A stretch of 49,361 nucleotides of DNA from Lactobacillus sp. UBA5815 (GTDB lineage Bacteria; Bacillota; Bacilli; Lactobacillales; Lactobacillaceae): NCBI GenBank assembly GCA_002417825.1, contig DICX01000058.1:1-49361 (forward strand). The letters are read 5' to 3'. Under the pieces are notes generated by a model that did not search any database, was not told the DNA's origin, and saw only the letters and a list, made by a program, of their open reading frames with translations. Positions 25,300-34,416 of this stretch are shown here, piece after piece. The position numbers were made by a program, and so were the translations under genes. Each line of letters opens with the position of its first letter. The stretch's first letter is position 1.

Positions 25300-25383
25300 C
25301 TTAAAAGTGAATCGCTGCCATTTTTTCTTATCTTAAATAAAAGTTTGAATTCAGTATTTGAATATTTTATTCATACTCACAAT

Positions 25384-25424
25384 AAAACACCCTTATCACA
25401 ACTTCGTGATAAGGGTGTTTTACT
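25384..25424. terminator. Intrinsic terminator after the helD gene
   Basis: AAAACACCCTTATCAC and GTGATAAGGGTGTTTT form a 16-bp perfect stem across AACTTC. The strand that matters is minus (helD), but it works both ways. Confidence 0.93.
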
Positions 25425-25437
25425 TTAGTCCGATCGA

Positions 25438-27741
25438 TCAAAAAGTTTTGGCCTCATAAGTTTTCGGTTTCAAACGTAATAATGGGCTTAACTGATCAGT
25501 ATAAACAAGATCTAATCGGTACATCGCACGTGAAGCAATCGTATACATCAACTGTGTCTCATCTTGACGATGATAGGTTGCTGCATTCGTTTCCCATAAA
25601 ATAACCGCATCGAATTCCAATCCTTTGGCTAAATAAGACGGCAAGATCAAATCACCTTCGACGAGCCGTTGATTGGCGCTTCCGATCAGTGTCGTCTTAA
25701 CACCTTGCTGTTTCAAATCTGCAAAAAGACGTTTGGCACTTGCTAAATCTTTCGTGATGATGGCACTTGTCAAATGCGCCGCATCATTACGCTGCAGCAA
25801 ATGGCGAACACCATCGCGTTCATGCGCCTCATCTTGACAAGCATAAATACCTGGCAAAGGACCTGGACGATCAAAGGCTTCGATCTTCTCGCCTTGCCGT
25901 AGGATCTGTTTCGTGAAAGCAGTGATCGGCTTCGTTGACCGATAAGATTTCGTGAGTTGGACAACGTCCGTTTTATCTGGGTCGAATAAAGTTGAAATCT
26001 GATTAAGCAGCGTCTTGCTTTGATCTTTCGTGAAGATTGCCTGATTCAAATCTCCCAGCATCGTGAATTTTGCTCGTGGGAAATTGTATTTAAGATAAGC
26101 CAATTGGTATGGCGTATAGTCTTGAATCTCATCGATGAACGCGTACCGCATCTCCCACTCTGTCCGGCGTCCTGTGACTAAGTCATAAAGATAAAGATAT
26201 GGCGAAACATCTGACATCTTGATCTGACGGGCTTTGAATCCTTCTTTGACACGTGCTGTGTCAGCTTCCCAAGAAGTGTCATCGATCCCCCACTTGGATA
26301 GATCGATCATCTGCGGTACAGCTTGAAGAAAGCGAAGGTATTGCAGCCGCGTGTTCAAGAACTGATGCTGGTTGATGCGCCGATTGATCGGTTTCAATGC
26401 CTTGACGACGAGCTTTCGTGACAAGAAATGTGTTTCTTTATCGCTAGATTCAAATTCTTGATCTGGTCGATCGTACAATTTCAGCAAGTCTTCCTGACTC
26501 AAAGATTCAAGTTCACGACTCACCCATGCTTTCCGCGTCTCAGGCTCGATTTTATGATTGAGCCACGTGATCAAACTTTCTTTTGTCGCGGACATCCGAT
26601 TCGCTAAATCATAATTTTGATTGAAACTATAGTAAAGGTCATGAATCTTGGACTTGCTCAAGAATGGTTTTTTAGCCTCTTTGAAGTAGAGGTCTTTGAA
26701 CGCAACACCACTTTGATTAAGGTGAGCAGCATAGCGTGAGGTCAATTTAAAAAATGCCAATGAATTTTTGAATGTTGCGACCGCATCATCGACGTCTGGA
26801 TCCTCAAACTGCTCGAAAAGCGTTTGAACCCTTAATCCAGGAACACGCCGTGCCACGAATTGCCAATAAGTCATTTGAACCATGTTCTGCTCGCCCATTT
26901 CAGGCAAGACGTTCTCAACGTAATCGTTGAATAACTGGTTGGGACTGAACATGATCACGTTTCCCGAAGTCAAGTTGCCACGGTAGCGATACAACAAATA
27001 AGCGATTCGTTGCAGAATCGCACTCGTCTTACCAGATCCGGCAGCGCCTTGAACGAAAAGCAATTCCGATTTTGTGTTGCGGATGATCTTGTTTTGTTCC
27101 CGCTGAATCGTTGCGACGATCGTTTTCATCTGTGTCGAAGCATGCTCATTCAAAACTTGAACCAGCATTTGATCGCCAATCGACTCATTCGTGTCGAACA
27201 TGTTTACGATTTTGCCGCTTTCGATAACGAACTGGCGTTTTTTCGTCATGTCAACGGTCTGAATACCGTCCGGTGCATTGTAAGAAACCTTGCCCAACTT
27301 ACCATCGTAATAAATGGATGAAATCGGAGCCCGCCAATCATAGATCAAGAAATGATCATTTTGATCTGCAAATGACCCCAATCCGATATAAATCGTTTCT
27401 GGTGCATCTTCATTTGGGTCTCTAAAATCCACTCGTGCAAAATATGGTTTCTTGACGAGTCGATTCAGCGTCTGCCACGCTTTTGCCCGATGCTGCCAAG
27501 CATTTTGCCGTTCGGCTAAAAGTTGCTGCTGCTGCCGGATTGAAAGTGCTGTTTCCATCGAAGTCGCATAATCATCGTAATCCAATTTGACGTCATCAAA
27601 GAAATGCGCATTCAGCGCTTTGGCTTCATGCCGCGTTGTTTTGATCGACTGCTTCAAAGTCGTCATCTGCGTTTTGATCTTATCGATCACAAACGTCAAA
27701 TGCTGCTGTTCTTTTTGTTTTTCAGATAATTTTTTGACCAA
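25438..27741 (-). CDS. helD: HelD-type UvrD/Rep superfamily ATPase (RNA polymerase recycling factor)
   Basis: A 767-aa protein matching HelD of Bacillus in length and layout: an N-terminal coiled-coil arm (about 1-100) that enters the polymerase secondary channel, then a UvrD-like motor with Walker A QGAAGSGKTSAILQRIAYLL, motif II EIQDYT, motif III LGDLNQAIF and motif IV LTKSYRSTKPI. HelD frees stalled RNA polymerase from nucleic acid using ATP. The start is unclear: I prefer the TTG at 27741 with AGGTG 6 nt upstream; a GTG at 27750 in the same frame has no ribosome site. It is monocistronic with its own terminator. Confidence 0.9.
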   Translation of the reverse strand: MVKKLSEKQKEQQHLTFVIDKIKTQMTTLKQSIKTTRHEAKALNAHFFDDVKLDYDDYATSMETALSIRQQQQLLAERQNAWQHRAKAWQTLNRLVKKPYFARVDFRDPNEDAPETIYIGLGSFADQNDHFLIYDWRAPISSIYYDGKLGKVSYNAPDGIQTVDMTKKRQFVIESGKIVNMFDTNESIGDQMLVQVLNEHASTQMKTIVATIQREQNKIIRNTKSELLFVQGAAGSGKTSAILQRIAYLLYRYRGNLTSGNVIMFSPNQLFNDYVENVLPEMGEQNMVQMTYWQFVARRVPGLRVQTLFEQFEDPDVDDAVATFKNSLAFFKLTSRYAAHLNQSGVAFKDLYFKEAKKPFLSKSKIHDLYYSFNQNYDLANRMSATKESLITWLNHKIEPETRKAWVSRELESLSQEDLLKLYDRPDQEFESSDKETHFLSRKLVVKALKPINRRINQHQFLNTRLQYLRFLQAVPQMIDLSKWGIDDTSWEADTARVKEGFKARQIKMSDVSPYLYLYDLVTGRRTEWEMRYAFIDEIQDYTPYQLAYLKYNFPRAKFTMLGDLNQAIFTKDQSKTLLNQISTLFDPDKTDVVQLTKSYRSTKPITAFTKQILRQGEKIEAFDRPGPLPGIYACQDEAHERDGVRHLLQRNDAAHLTSAIITKDLASAKRLFADLKQQGVKTTLIGSANQRLVEGDLILPSYLAKGLEFDAVILWETNAATYHRQDETQLMYTIASRAMYRLDLVYTDQLSPLLRLKPKTYEAKTF

Positions 27742-27838
27742 ACGAAACACCTATTTCTATTTTCGTACCCTAAAAGCTTTTTAATATTTTATCACGAAAT
27801 GACTTTCAGTTCGACTTAAGTGCTCCTAAATCATAAAA

Positions 27839-27997
27839 TCAACGGTGAAAATGACGACGCAAAACGGGCAGCCAGAAAACCATGAGATAACCAACGCCCA
27901 TACCAACGAAAGTCCACACCATGATGTTTTTGAGAATCAAGCCGATCACCAATCCTAAAAGTGTCCAAAGGCCTAGTCGTATCGAACGTTTAGACAT
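27839..27997 (-). CDS. 52-aa membrane protein, unknown function
   Basis: A short gene below common length cut-offs. ATG at 27997 is preceded by AAAGGAAG 8 nt upstream, and the stop TGA is at 27839. The product starts MSKRSIRLGLWTLLGLVIG, has two hydrophobic segments (about 8-22 and 25-44) joined by a Lys-Asn turn, and ends in the basic tail RRHFHR. This helical-hairpin layout and the good ribosome site support a real small membrane protein. It lies alone between helD and the histidine phosphatase gene. I cannot name the family. Confidence 0.7.
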   Translation of the reverse strand: MSKRSIRLGLWTLLGLVIGLILKNIMVWTFVGMGVGYLMVFWLPVLRRHFHR

Positions 27998-28084
27998 CGC
28001 TTTCTTCCTTTCAAAATCCTTTATTCACGTTTCTTTTTACTCTATCATAGAGTATGTTGAAATAAAAACGAAGGGACAACTGAA

Positions 28085-28741
28085 ATGAAAGAAATCTATC
28101 TCGTCCGTCATGGCAGAACTTATATCAACCGTTACAATAAAATGCAAGGCTGGTGTGACACGCCACTGACACAAGAAGGCATCGATGGGGCTAAAAAAGT
28201 CGCTGAAGCTTTAAAAGACGTTCCATTCGACATTGCAATCTCAAGCGATACGAAACGTGCCAGTGACACATGTGAGATCATCATGGCAAAAAATCGCTGT
28301 CATCAAGAACTTCAACATATCACGTCGCCTTTTTTCCGCGAACAATTTTATGGCTTTTTCGAAGGGATGAATTCGGACGAGGCATGGCGAATGATCGCAG
28401 GCCCGCATGGCTGCCAGGGACTAAAAGACCTTCTTGACCATTACACGATCAATGAGATCAAGGACATGATCCATGAATCAGATCCCTTTCATCAAGCCGA
28501 AGATGCCAAAACTTATTGGCAACGGCTCGATCGCGGTCTCGATATGATCGCCCAACTCGATGGTGCGGACAAAGTTCTTCTCGTGACACATGGGTTCACG
28601 ATTCGCAGTTTAGTAGCTCGTTTCGGAAAAGATAAATTCGACGTCAAGACGAGTCCGCGAAATGCTTCGATCACAATGATGCAGATGAGCGGTAAATCAA
28701 TCACGATCAAAGCTTATAATCAATTGACACTCACAGATTAA
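28085..28741 (+). CDS. Histidine phosphatase (phosphoglycerate mutase-like) family protein
   Basis: A 218-aa branch-1 histidine phosphatase. LVRHGRTYINRYNKMQGWCDTPLTQEG is the catalytic RHG motif with the phosphohistidine. ISSDTKRASDTCEI is the second Arg motif, FREQFYGFFEGM carries the acid, and VTHGFTIRSL contains the second catalytic His. It lacks the length and motifs of glycolytic dPGM and is more likely a general phosphatase such as PhoE- or CobC-type. AAGGG precedes the ATG. Confidence 0.9.
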   Translation: MKEIYLVRHGRTYINRYNKMQGWCDTPLTQEGIDGAKKVAEALKDVPFDIAISSDTKRASDTCEIIMAKNRCHQELQHITSPFFREQFYGFFEGMNSDEAWRMIAGPHGCQGLKDLLDHYTINEIKDMIHESDPFHQAEDAKTYWQRLDRGLDMIAQLDGADKVLLVTHGFTIRSLVARFGKDKFDVKTSPRNASITMMQMSGKSITIKAYNQLTLTD

Positions 28742-28770
28742 AAAAGCTTCTCTAAAAGAGAAGCTTTTTT
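28741..28770. terminator. Bidirectional intrinsic terminator
   Basis: AAAAAGCTTCTCT and AGAGAAGCTTTTT pair across AAA, between the phosphatase gene and the convergent ABC permease gene. Confidence 0.93.
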
Positions 28771-28782
28771 AGTCCGATCATT

Positions 28783-30579
28783 TCATGACTTGATCACGAG
28801 ATGATCATACAATTTGATGGTGATGAGATAATAACCTCCGTAAAGTAAGATGAAGATCAAGAAGGGAATCCAAATCTCATGGTACGGCTGCGGAATCAGC
28901 GATTTGAAGAACTGAAGACCAAATAAGACATGGACGACACCCAGTAATCCTGGAAGCAGGAACAAAAGTCCGATTTCCTGGTACATCGAACGACGCAAAA
29001 GCGAACGCCGAGCGCCGATTTTGCTGAGCATCTGATAACGGATCTTGTCACTGGGTGCACCGCTTAACACTTTGAACATCAGCATTGAAGCCAGCATCAT
29101 CATAAAAGCGAGCCCTAAGAAGATTCCCATGAACGTAAACCCACTTTCAATGTTCAGCCCCAACTGATAGACCACCGGTTTGGTAAACGTATAAAAATCC
29201 GTTTGACTTGGATCAGCACGTTGTTGTTTCAACATGATTTTTTTCAAAACCGGATAGTCCTGATCAAAATCATGAACTTGCAGATACGTCACATTTTTGA
29301 TCGGTGCCTTTAATCGTTCAAATTGCGCAGCCGGGACGACATGACTCGAGGTGACCACCAATCCTTCTGGAAAAAGAAACTTGAATTCTTCTGAAGACTG
29401 GCCCTTTTTTGATTCGTAATTGATTTTAGCGGTTCGATAAGACTGCACACCGTTTTTCAGATAAAAGATCTGTGTTTTTGGCGGATTGGCAGCCAAAGTT
29501 TGTTCATTCACGTAAAGTTGATGTGAGACCACCTTGTATTGATAATCGATCTTCTTTTTAAGATGCAGCTTAGATAGTTCTTTGTGCAGATCGACTTTTG
29601 AAGTCGTGATCACCCCATCATAATAAGTTGACGCCTTAGCTTGTTCCTTCAACGTATTGAAATTGATGCCAACGGTGATCGCACCTAAAGCCAACGCAAA
29701 CAAGATCGACACACACGTCAAGATCCGCGTGTAATCACGCAAACGAAACTTCAATTGGCCTAGCGTAAACGGGCGTAAGCGATGATACAGGATCTGATGA
29801 CGATGGCGAAGCCAATCGATGACACTGATGAGCAGTGAATCAAACAAGAAGAAAGATCCCACGACGATCGTCACTAACGCGATCGGAATCGACCAAAGCA
29901 TTAGTTTTTGAAAAGCAGCCATTGCCCAATAACCGATAGCAAGTAAAACGAGTCCTAAGATGGCTTCGATTGCGGTCAAAACTGGATGTTTTTTCAAAGA
30001 AATCGGTTTTTGCTGTTCATTCAGCAATTTGATAACAGGGGATTGCGCCAATTTGTGTGAATTCCACGCACCCGCCAGCAAAAACAGACAAATAAAGAAT
30101 ACAAAAGTCCACAAAACGGCTGGCAGATAAATCGCGTTGAAATTTGTGATCGTCAATCCCAACTGTTTCACGATCATCTTAGCGACGAGCCACGTCACGC
30201 CAAATCCTAAGATAACACCTGCCAGCGTTCCAATGATCCCAATGATCAGTGTCTCTAAAAAGATCAAAAGTGCGATTCGGCTGTTGCGTGCACCTAGCAT
30301 CATGAACATGCCATAATCGCGTTGACGCATGCTGAGCAGAAAACGATTCGCATAAATCATATAGATGAACGTGATGATCGCCAACAAAACGATGCCGAAG
30401 CCAAAAATAACGGAGGTATAATGATAACCCAAATTGACGTTCGATTTAAGAAATTGCGGATTCGTGGCCAAATCCAAGAACATGTAGAAACTCAAGCTGG
30501 CAGCCATCAATCCTGAAAACAGGACAAAGTAATCTTTGAAACGGCTTTTGATGCCGGTCAGTGCTAATTTAAAAAGCAT
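28783..30579 (-). CDS. FtsX-like ABC permease, BceB type
   Basis: A 598-aa permease with ten predicted helices and one large extracellular domain (about residues 315-500) between helices 7 and 8, the layout of BceB-type peptide-antibiotic transporters. FtsX signature runs are present near the N-terminus (MRQRDYGMFMMLGARNSRIALL) and C-terminus (YQMLSKIGARRSLLRRSMYQEIGLLFLLPGLLGVVHVLF). Such transporters protect lipid II-cycle intermediates from peptides such as bacitracin. It follows its ATPase gene by 18 bp. No histidine kinase or response regulator gene is next to it, unlike most Bce modules. Confidence 0.88.
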   Translation of the reverse strand: MLFKLALTGIKSRFKDYFVLFSGLMAASLSFYMFLDLATNPQFLKSNVNLGYHYTSVIFGFGIVLLAIITFIYMIYANRFLLSMRQRDYGMFMMLGARNSRIALLIFLETLIIGIIGTLAGVILGFGVTWLVAKMIVKQLGLTITNFNAIYLPAVLWTFVFFICLFLLAGAWNSHKLAQSPVIKLLNEQQKPISLKKHPVLTAIEAILGLVLLAIGYWAMAAFQKLMLWSIPIALVTIVVGSFFLFDSLLISVIDWLRHRHQILYHRLRPFTLGQLKFRLRDYTRILTCVSILFALALGAITVGINFNTLKEQAKASTYYDGVITTSKVDLHKELSKLHLKKKIDYQYKVVSHQLYVNEQTLAANPPKTQIFYLKNGVQSYRTAKINYESKKGQSSEEFKFLFPEGLVVTSSHVVPAAQFERLKAPIKNVTYLQVHDFDQDYPVLKKIMLKQQRADPSQTDFYTFTKPVVYQLGLNIESGFTFMGIFLGLAFMMMLASMLMFKVLSGAPSDKIRYQMLSKIGARRSLLRRSMYQEIGLLFLLPGLLGVVHVLFGLQFFKSLIPQPYHEIWIPFLIFILLYGGYYLITIKLYDHLVIKS

Positions 30580-30597
30580 CGTGAAACTTCCCTCCCT

Positions 30598-31350
30598 TTA
30601 ATCTGATGTCGTGCCAAGCGCATCTAGCAATTCGCGATAAAAGAAGCGCCGTGTTTGGTTCCCCTTCACGATCTGATGACTGATCTTGCCGTCTTTGATG
30701 AACAAAATACGGTCGGCATACGATGCCGAAAAAGGATCATGCGTCACCATCAAGACACAGACATGCTCATCTTGATTCAATTTTGCCATAGTCTGCAGCA
30801 ATTCCCGTGCACTGTTTGAATCCAGAGCCCCGGTTGGCTCATCTGCCAGCAGGATCGATGGCTCATGTACCAGCGCCCTTGCAGCTGCGACACGCTGCTT
30901 TTGACCACCCGAGATCGACACCGGATACTGATCCAAGATTCCCATGATGTCGAGTTTTGTCGCGATTTGTGTCACGAGCGGATCGATTCGTTTGGCAGAA
31001 ATTCCCCGCAACGTCAGCGGCAACGCGATGTTTTCACGTGCAGTCAGATTATCCAAAAGGTTGAACTCTTGAAAGATGAAGCCGATCTCACGACCACGAA
31101 AATCTGCCATTTGGTTCTTTCGCAACTGCGTGATATCTTTACGATTGATTTCGACACGCCCGCTAGTCGGCCGGTCCAACGTTGACAAAATATTCAACAG
31201 TGTGCTTTTGCCAGATCCTGAAGCACCCATCACGGCAACGAATTCACCTCTTTGAACTTGAAACGACACACCTTTTAGTGCTTGATACTGTTTCTCGCCT
31301 TTTTTGCCATAGGTTTTCGTGATTTCTTCAACGTTCATGACTGGATTCAT
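30598..31350 (-). CDS. ABC exporter ATPase, BceA/LolD-like
   Basis: A 250-aa ATPase: Walker A MGASGSGKSTLLNIL, Q-loop FIFQEFNLLDNLTA, signature ISGGQKQRVAAARAL, Walker B ILLADEPTGALDS, switch VTHDPFSASYADRIL. The EFNLLD form and the short C-terminus are typical of MacB/BceA exporters. It is the first gene of a two-gene operon with the FtsX-like permease. Confidence 0.92.
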   Translation of the reverse strand: MNPVMNVEEITKTYGKKGEKQYQALKGVSFQVQRGEFVAVMGASGSGKSTLLNILSTLDRPTSGRVEINRKDITQLRKNQMADFRGREIGFIFQEFNLLDNLTARENIALPLTLRGISAKRIDPLVTQIATKLDIMGILDQYPVSISGGQKQRVAAARALVHEPSILLADEPTGALDSNSARELLQTMAKLNQDEHVCVLMVTHDPFSASYADRILFIKDGKISHQIVKGNQTRRFFYRELLDALGTTSD

Positions 31351-31378
31351 TTTGTTTTCCCCTTCCAGGTAATCTAGT

Positions 31379-31409
31379 GTACTACTAATCTATTACAATA
31401 AAATAGTAC
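31379..31409. repeat. Inverted repeat upstream of the Bce-like operon
   Basis: GTACTA (31379-31384) and TAGTAC (31404-31409) form a 6-bp inverted repeat across 19 bp in the promoter-side gap of the ABC operon. It could be a regulator site, for example of an unlinked BceR-like regulator, but short AT-rich repeats are common. I see no clear promoter boxes here. Confidence 0.3.
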
Positions 31410-31545
31410 AACGCAAACTTCCTTTTTGCAATCGCAAAATTGCTTTTTTTGTCATGTAAGCGAATTTATTCTGATTTTTTTAAGTTGTCAGCGAATTGTT
31501 TTGTATAATAAAGCGAATACTTTAAAGGAGGAACAGCAAAATCTT

Positions 31546-32988
31546 ATGATCGATGAAGCTGGAAAACGAAAATATATTAGTTGGCCCGTGATCGCCCTGA
31601 TGGACTTTGTCACGGTCATCGGCTTCGACGACATCATCTACAATTTTCAGAACCAGGGATTAGCCGTCGTGACTGACTGGATCATGTTGTTAGTCTTGTT
31701 CGTCATTCCGTACGAAATGATGGTGGGCCATTTAGGCGCCGTCTTTTCAAAAGAAGGTGGTGGCCTGTCATCATGGATCCGCCACACCTCTGGTGACAAA
31801 ATGGGATACATCGCGGCTTGGAGTTATTGGGTCGTCTCGCTTCCCTATTTAGTCGATGTCGCCAATTCAACGGTCGTCGCACTGGGCTGGCTGATCAATG
31901 GCAACAATTCGATGCAAAACAAGATGAGTAACCAAATGTTTGCCTTAACGACTGCTCTCATTTTCGTCATCTTTATCTTCTTTCAGCATCGATTCGCCAA
32001 TTCGCTGCAATGGCTTTCGATCCTCGGCGGTGGTGCCATGTTCGTAATGACCATCTTGTTCGTCATCATGACATGTGCTTATTTGGGACAAGGTCGTGCA
32101 ATCGCAACGACGCCGTTCCATTTCAAGAACTTCCTGCCGACTTTCAACATGAAATTTTTGATGTCGTTAGGTTTATTGATCTTTGCCATGAACGGTAGCG
32201 AGTTCATTGCACCTTACGTTAATGAAATGAAAAATGGACCGCGTGATTTTCCTAAAGCCATGTATCTTTTAGCCATCATGACAGGTTTCTTGACGATATT
32301 CGGTTCGTTTTCACTAGGCGTCTTCTTCAATGCGCATCATCTTCCAAACGATTTGAAGATGAACGGTTCCTATTATGCGTTCCAAGCGATGGGAACGAAG
32401 TTCGGCATGGGGAAATTCTTCCTGTATGCATTCATCATCACACAAGCCATTTACATGTTGGCGCAATTAGCCGTCTTAGTCGATGGTGGCGCACGGATCT
32501 TCTTGTCTGATACTGCAAAGAAATATTTACCCAAACAATTGACGAAAACCGATAAAAACGGGTTGCCAATCAATGGCTATTGGCTAACGACGTTCATCTG
32601 TACGGTGATCCTGGTCTTAAGTGCAACGCTGCCACAAATGAACGATATCTTTAATCAATTATTGAATTTGAACGGGATCATCTCACCGTATGTGACAGGA
32701 CTTCTGTTCTGGGCCTTCATCAAGGTCCGTCAAAATCAAGAAAAATTTCCATCAAAATACGTTTACATCAAAAACCGTAAATTTGCGATGGTCGTTGGTT
32801 GGTGGTGCTTGATCTTGACTGTCACCGCCGCAACGTTCGGTATCATCCCGATCGATGCGAAATTTGGTTCGCACGTTTGGTGGCAAATGCTGATTTTGAA
32901 CATCGTGGAGCCATTATTCATGATCGGTCTTGGTATCATTTTGCCAATGATCGCCAAATGGCAACGCAAACGCGACACTGCTCGCTGA
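31546..32988 (+). CDS. APC-superfamily amino acid permease
   Basis: A 480-aa permease with twelve or more helices. The N-terminus has the unwound first helix (ALMDFVTVIGFDDIIYNFQNQGL), and FAMNGSEFIAPYVNEMKNGPRDFPKAM is the helix 6-7 segment typical of the APC superfamily, closest in feel to GadC/YjeM-type antiporters. The substrate is unknown. The ATG at 31546 lies 14 nt after GGAGG, an unusually long spacing; the frame continues upstream but holds no better start. A TATAAT box is visible at 31505-31510. Confidence 0.85.
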   Translation: MIDEAGKRKYISWPVIALMDFVTVIGFDDIIYNFQNQGLAVVTDWIMLLVLFVIPYEMMVGHLGAVFSKEGGGLSSWIRHTSGDKMGYIAAWSYWVVSLPYLVDVANSTVVALGWLINGNNSMQNKMSNQMFALTTALIFVIFIFFQHRFANSLQWLSILGGGAMFVMTILFVIMTCAYLGQGRAIATTPFHFKNFLPTFNMKFLMSLGLLIFAMNGSEFIAPYVNEMKNGPRDFPKAMYLLAIMTGFLTIFGSFSLGVFFNAHHLPNDLKMNGSYYAFQAMGTKFGMGKFFLYAFIITQAIYMLAQLAVLVDGGARIFLSDTAKKYLPKQLTKTDKNGLPINGYWLTTFICTVILVLSATLPQMNDIFNQLLNLNGIISPYVTGLLFWAFIKVRQNQEKFPSKYVYIKNRKFAMVVGWWCLILTVTAATFGIIPIDAKFGSHVWWQMLILNIVEPLFMIGLGIILPMIAKWQRKRDTAR

Positions 32989-32991
32989 TTC

Positions 32992-33021
32992 AAAAGCCTC
33001 TCGATTACGAGAGGCTTTTTT
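32992..33021 (+). terminator. Intrinsic terminator after the APC permease gene
   Basis: AAAAGCCTCTCG and CGAGAGGCTTTT pair across ATTA, followed by further T. Confidence 0.92.
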
Positions 33022-33086
33022 GATCGATGATTTCTTAAAAGATGGTATAATAAACTAAAGTATTTTTAATGAAAGTAGGTGATCAT

Positions 33087-34367
33087 TTGATCAAAACCCA
33101 ACCTTTCCAACACCGCGCTGTCATTGCGGGTGTTAATTTAAATGAACCAGCCTTTCCTTACGAAATGACTGAATTGGCTCATTTAGCTGAGGCAGACCAG
33201 CTCAAAGTCGTTGGTCAAGCCCAGCAAAATGCGGATCAACTTTCTGCTGCTACCTATTTCGGCTTAGGTAAAGTCAATGAAATCAAGGCACTCGCACAAG
33301 GCCTGAAAGCTGATCGACTCGTCGTCAACGATGAATTGAGCCCCACTCAGATTCGAAACTTGGAGGCAATCACGAAACTCCAAGTGCTCGATCACACCGA
33401 ATTGATCTTAGAGATCTTCTCCAGTCGTGCTAAAACGAAACAAGCCAAGCTTCAAGTCAAATTGGCACGTTTGCAATATGAACTGCCACGTCTTCATCCA
33501 TCTGAACGCACGCTTGACCAGCAGCACGGCTCTGGCGGTAGCACTGGTGGATTCGCAAACCGTGGTTCCGGTGAAACCAAGCTTGAATTGAACCGGCGGA
33601 CTTTGGACCAGCAGATCAGTCAGATCAAAAAAGAACTCGATGCGATCACGAGTCAAGAAGAAGTCAAAGCAAAACGCCGTCAACGTTCTCGACTGCCTAA
33701 AGTCGCACTCGTCGGCTATACCAACTCTGGAAAATCGACGACGATGAATGCACTTTTAGAGGCTTTTGAAATGCCGAGCAGACCCGTTTTCGTGAAAAAC
33801 ATGCTTTTCGCGACACTAGATACGTCAGTTCGTCGAATCGATCTGGACGACCATTTGAGCTTCATCCTGTCAGACACGGTCGGTTTCATTTCAAAGCTGC
33901 CGCATCACTTGGTCGAAGCATTCAAAGCCACGCTGCAGGAAGCTAAAGAAGCTGATCTGATCGTAAACGTCGTCGATGCAAGCGATCCCAACATGATGAC
34001 GATGATGAAAACAACGCTGAACGTTTTGCATGAGATCGGCGTTCAAGACGTTCCGATCATCACGGCTTACAACAAAGCAGACTTGACTGAACGTGCTTAC
34101 CCGCAAGCCGAAGGCAATGATTTGATCTACAGTGCACATGACGCAAAATCAGTTAAGGTTTTAGCACGTACGATCACCTCAAAAATCTTCCAAGGTTACG
34201 AACGCTATCAATTGATTTTGCCCTTGTCTGATGGCAAGACTTTAAATTATCTTTACGATCATGCCTCAGTTGAACAGGAAGCTTTCCGTGACGATGGCGT
34301 TCACCTTGTAGCAAGGATTGCACCACAAGATCAGGCACGTTTCAAACCATACTTGACCGCACGCTGA
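33087..34367 (+). CDS. hflX: Ribosome-associated GTPase HflX
   Basis: A 426-aa HflX. The N-terminal HflX domain contains TYFGLGKVNEI and VVNDELSPTQIRNLE, a Gly-rich loop GSGGSTGGFANRGSGETKLELNRR follows, and the GTPase domain carries G1 GYTNSGKST, G3 DTVGF and G4 NKAD. HflX splits stalled ribosomes under stress. I prefer the TTG at 33087, with AGGTG 5 nt upstream, over the ATG at 33069, which has no ribosome site. A strong terminator separates it from the gene before it, so it is transcribed alone. Confidence 0.94.
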   Translation: MIKTQPFQHRAVIAGVNLNEPAFPYEMTELAHLAEADQLKVVGQAQQNADQLSAATYFGLGKVNEIKALAQGLKADRLVVNDELSPTQIRNLEAITKLQVLDHTELILEIFSSRAKTKQAKLQVKLARLQYELPRLHPSERTLDQQHGSGGSTGGFANRGSGETKLELNRRTLDQQISQIKKELDAITSQEEVKAKRRQRSRLPKVALVGYTNSGKSTTMNALLEAFEMPSRPVFVKNMLFATLDTSVRRIDLDDHLSFILSDTVGFISKLPHHLVEAFKATLQEAKEADLIVNVVDASDPNMMTMMKTTLNVLHEIGVQDVPIITAYNKADLTERAYPQAEGNDLIYSAHDAKSVKVLARTITSKIFQGYERYQLILPLSDGKTLNYLYDHASVEQEAFRDDGVHLVARIAPQDQARFKPYLTAR

Positions 34368-34380
34368 TTGACACCAATAA

Positions 34381-34408
34381 AAAAGCCGCTTCATACGAAG
34401 CGGTTTTT
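34381..34408. terminator. Bidirectional intrinsic terminator
   Basis: CCGCTTC and GAAGCGG pair across ATAC with flanking A and T runs, between hflX and the convergent permease gene. Confidence 0.9.
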
Positions 34409-34416
34409 GTGTGCCT

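Noticed and set aside
25186..25300. preQ1, THF or TPP riboswitch upstream of the ECF S-gene
   Set aside because: None of the consensus motifs I know for these classes is present; kept only as an unclassified leader.
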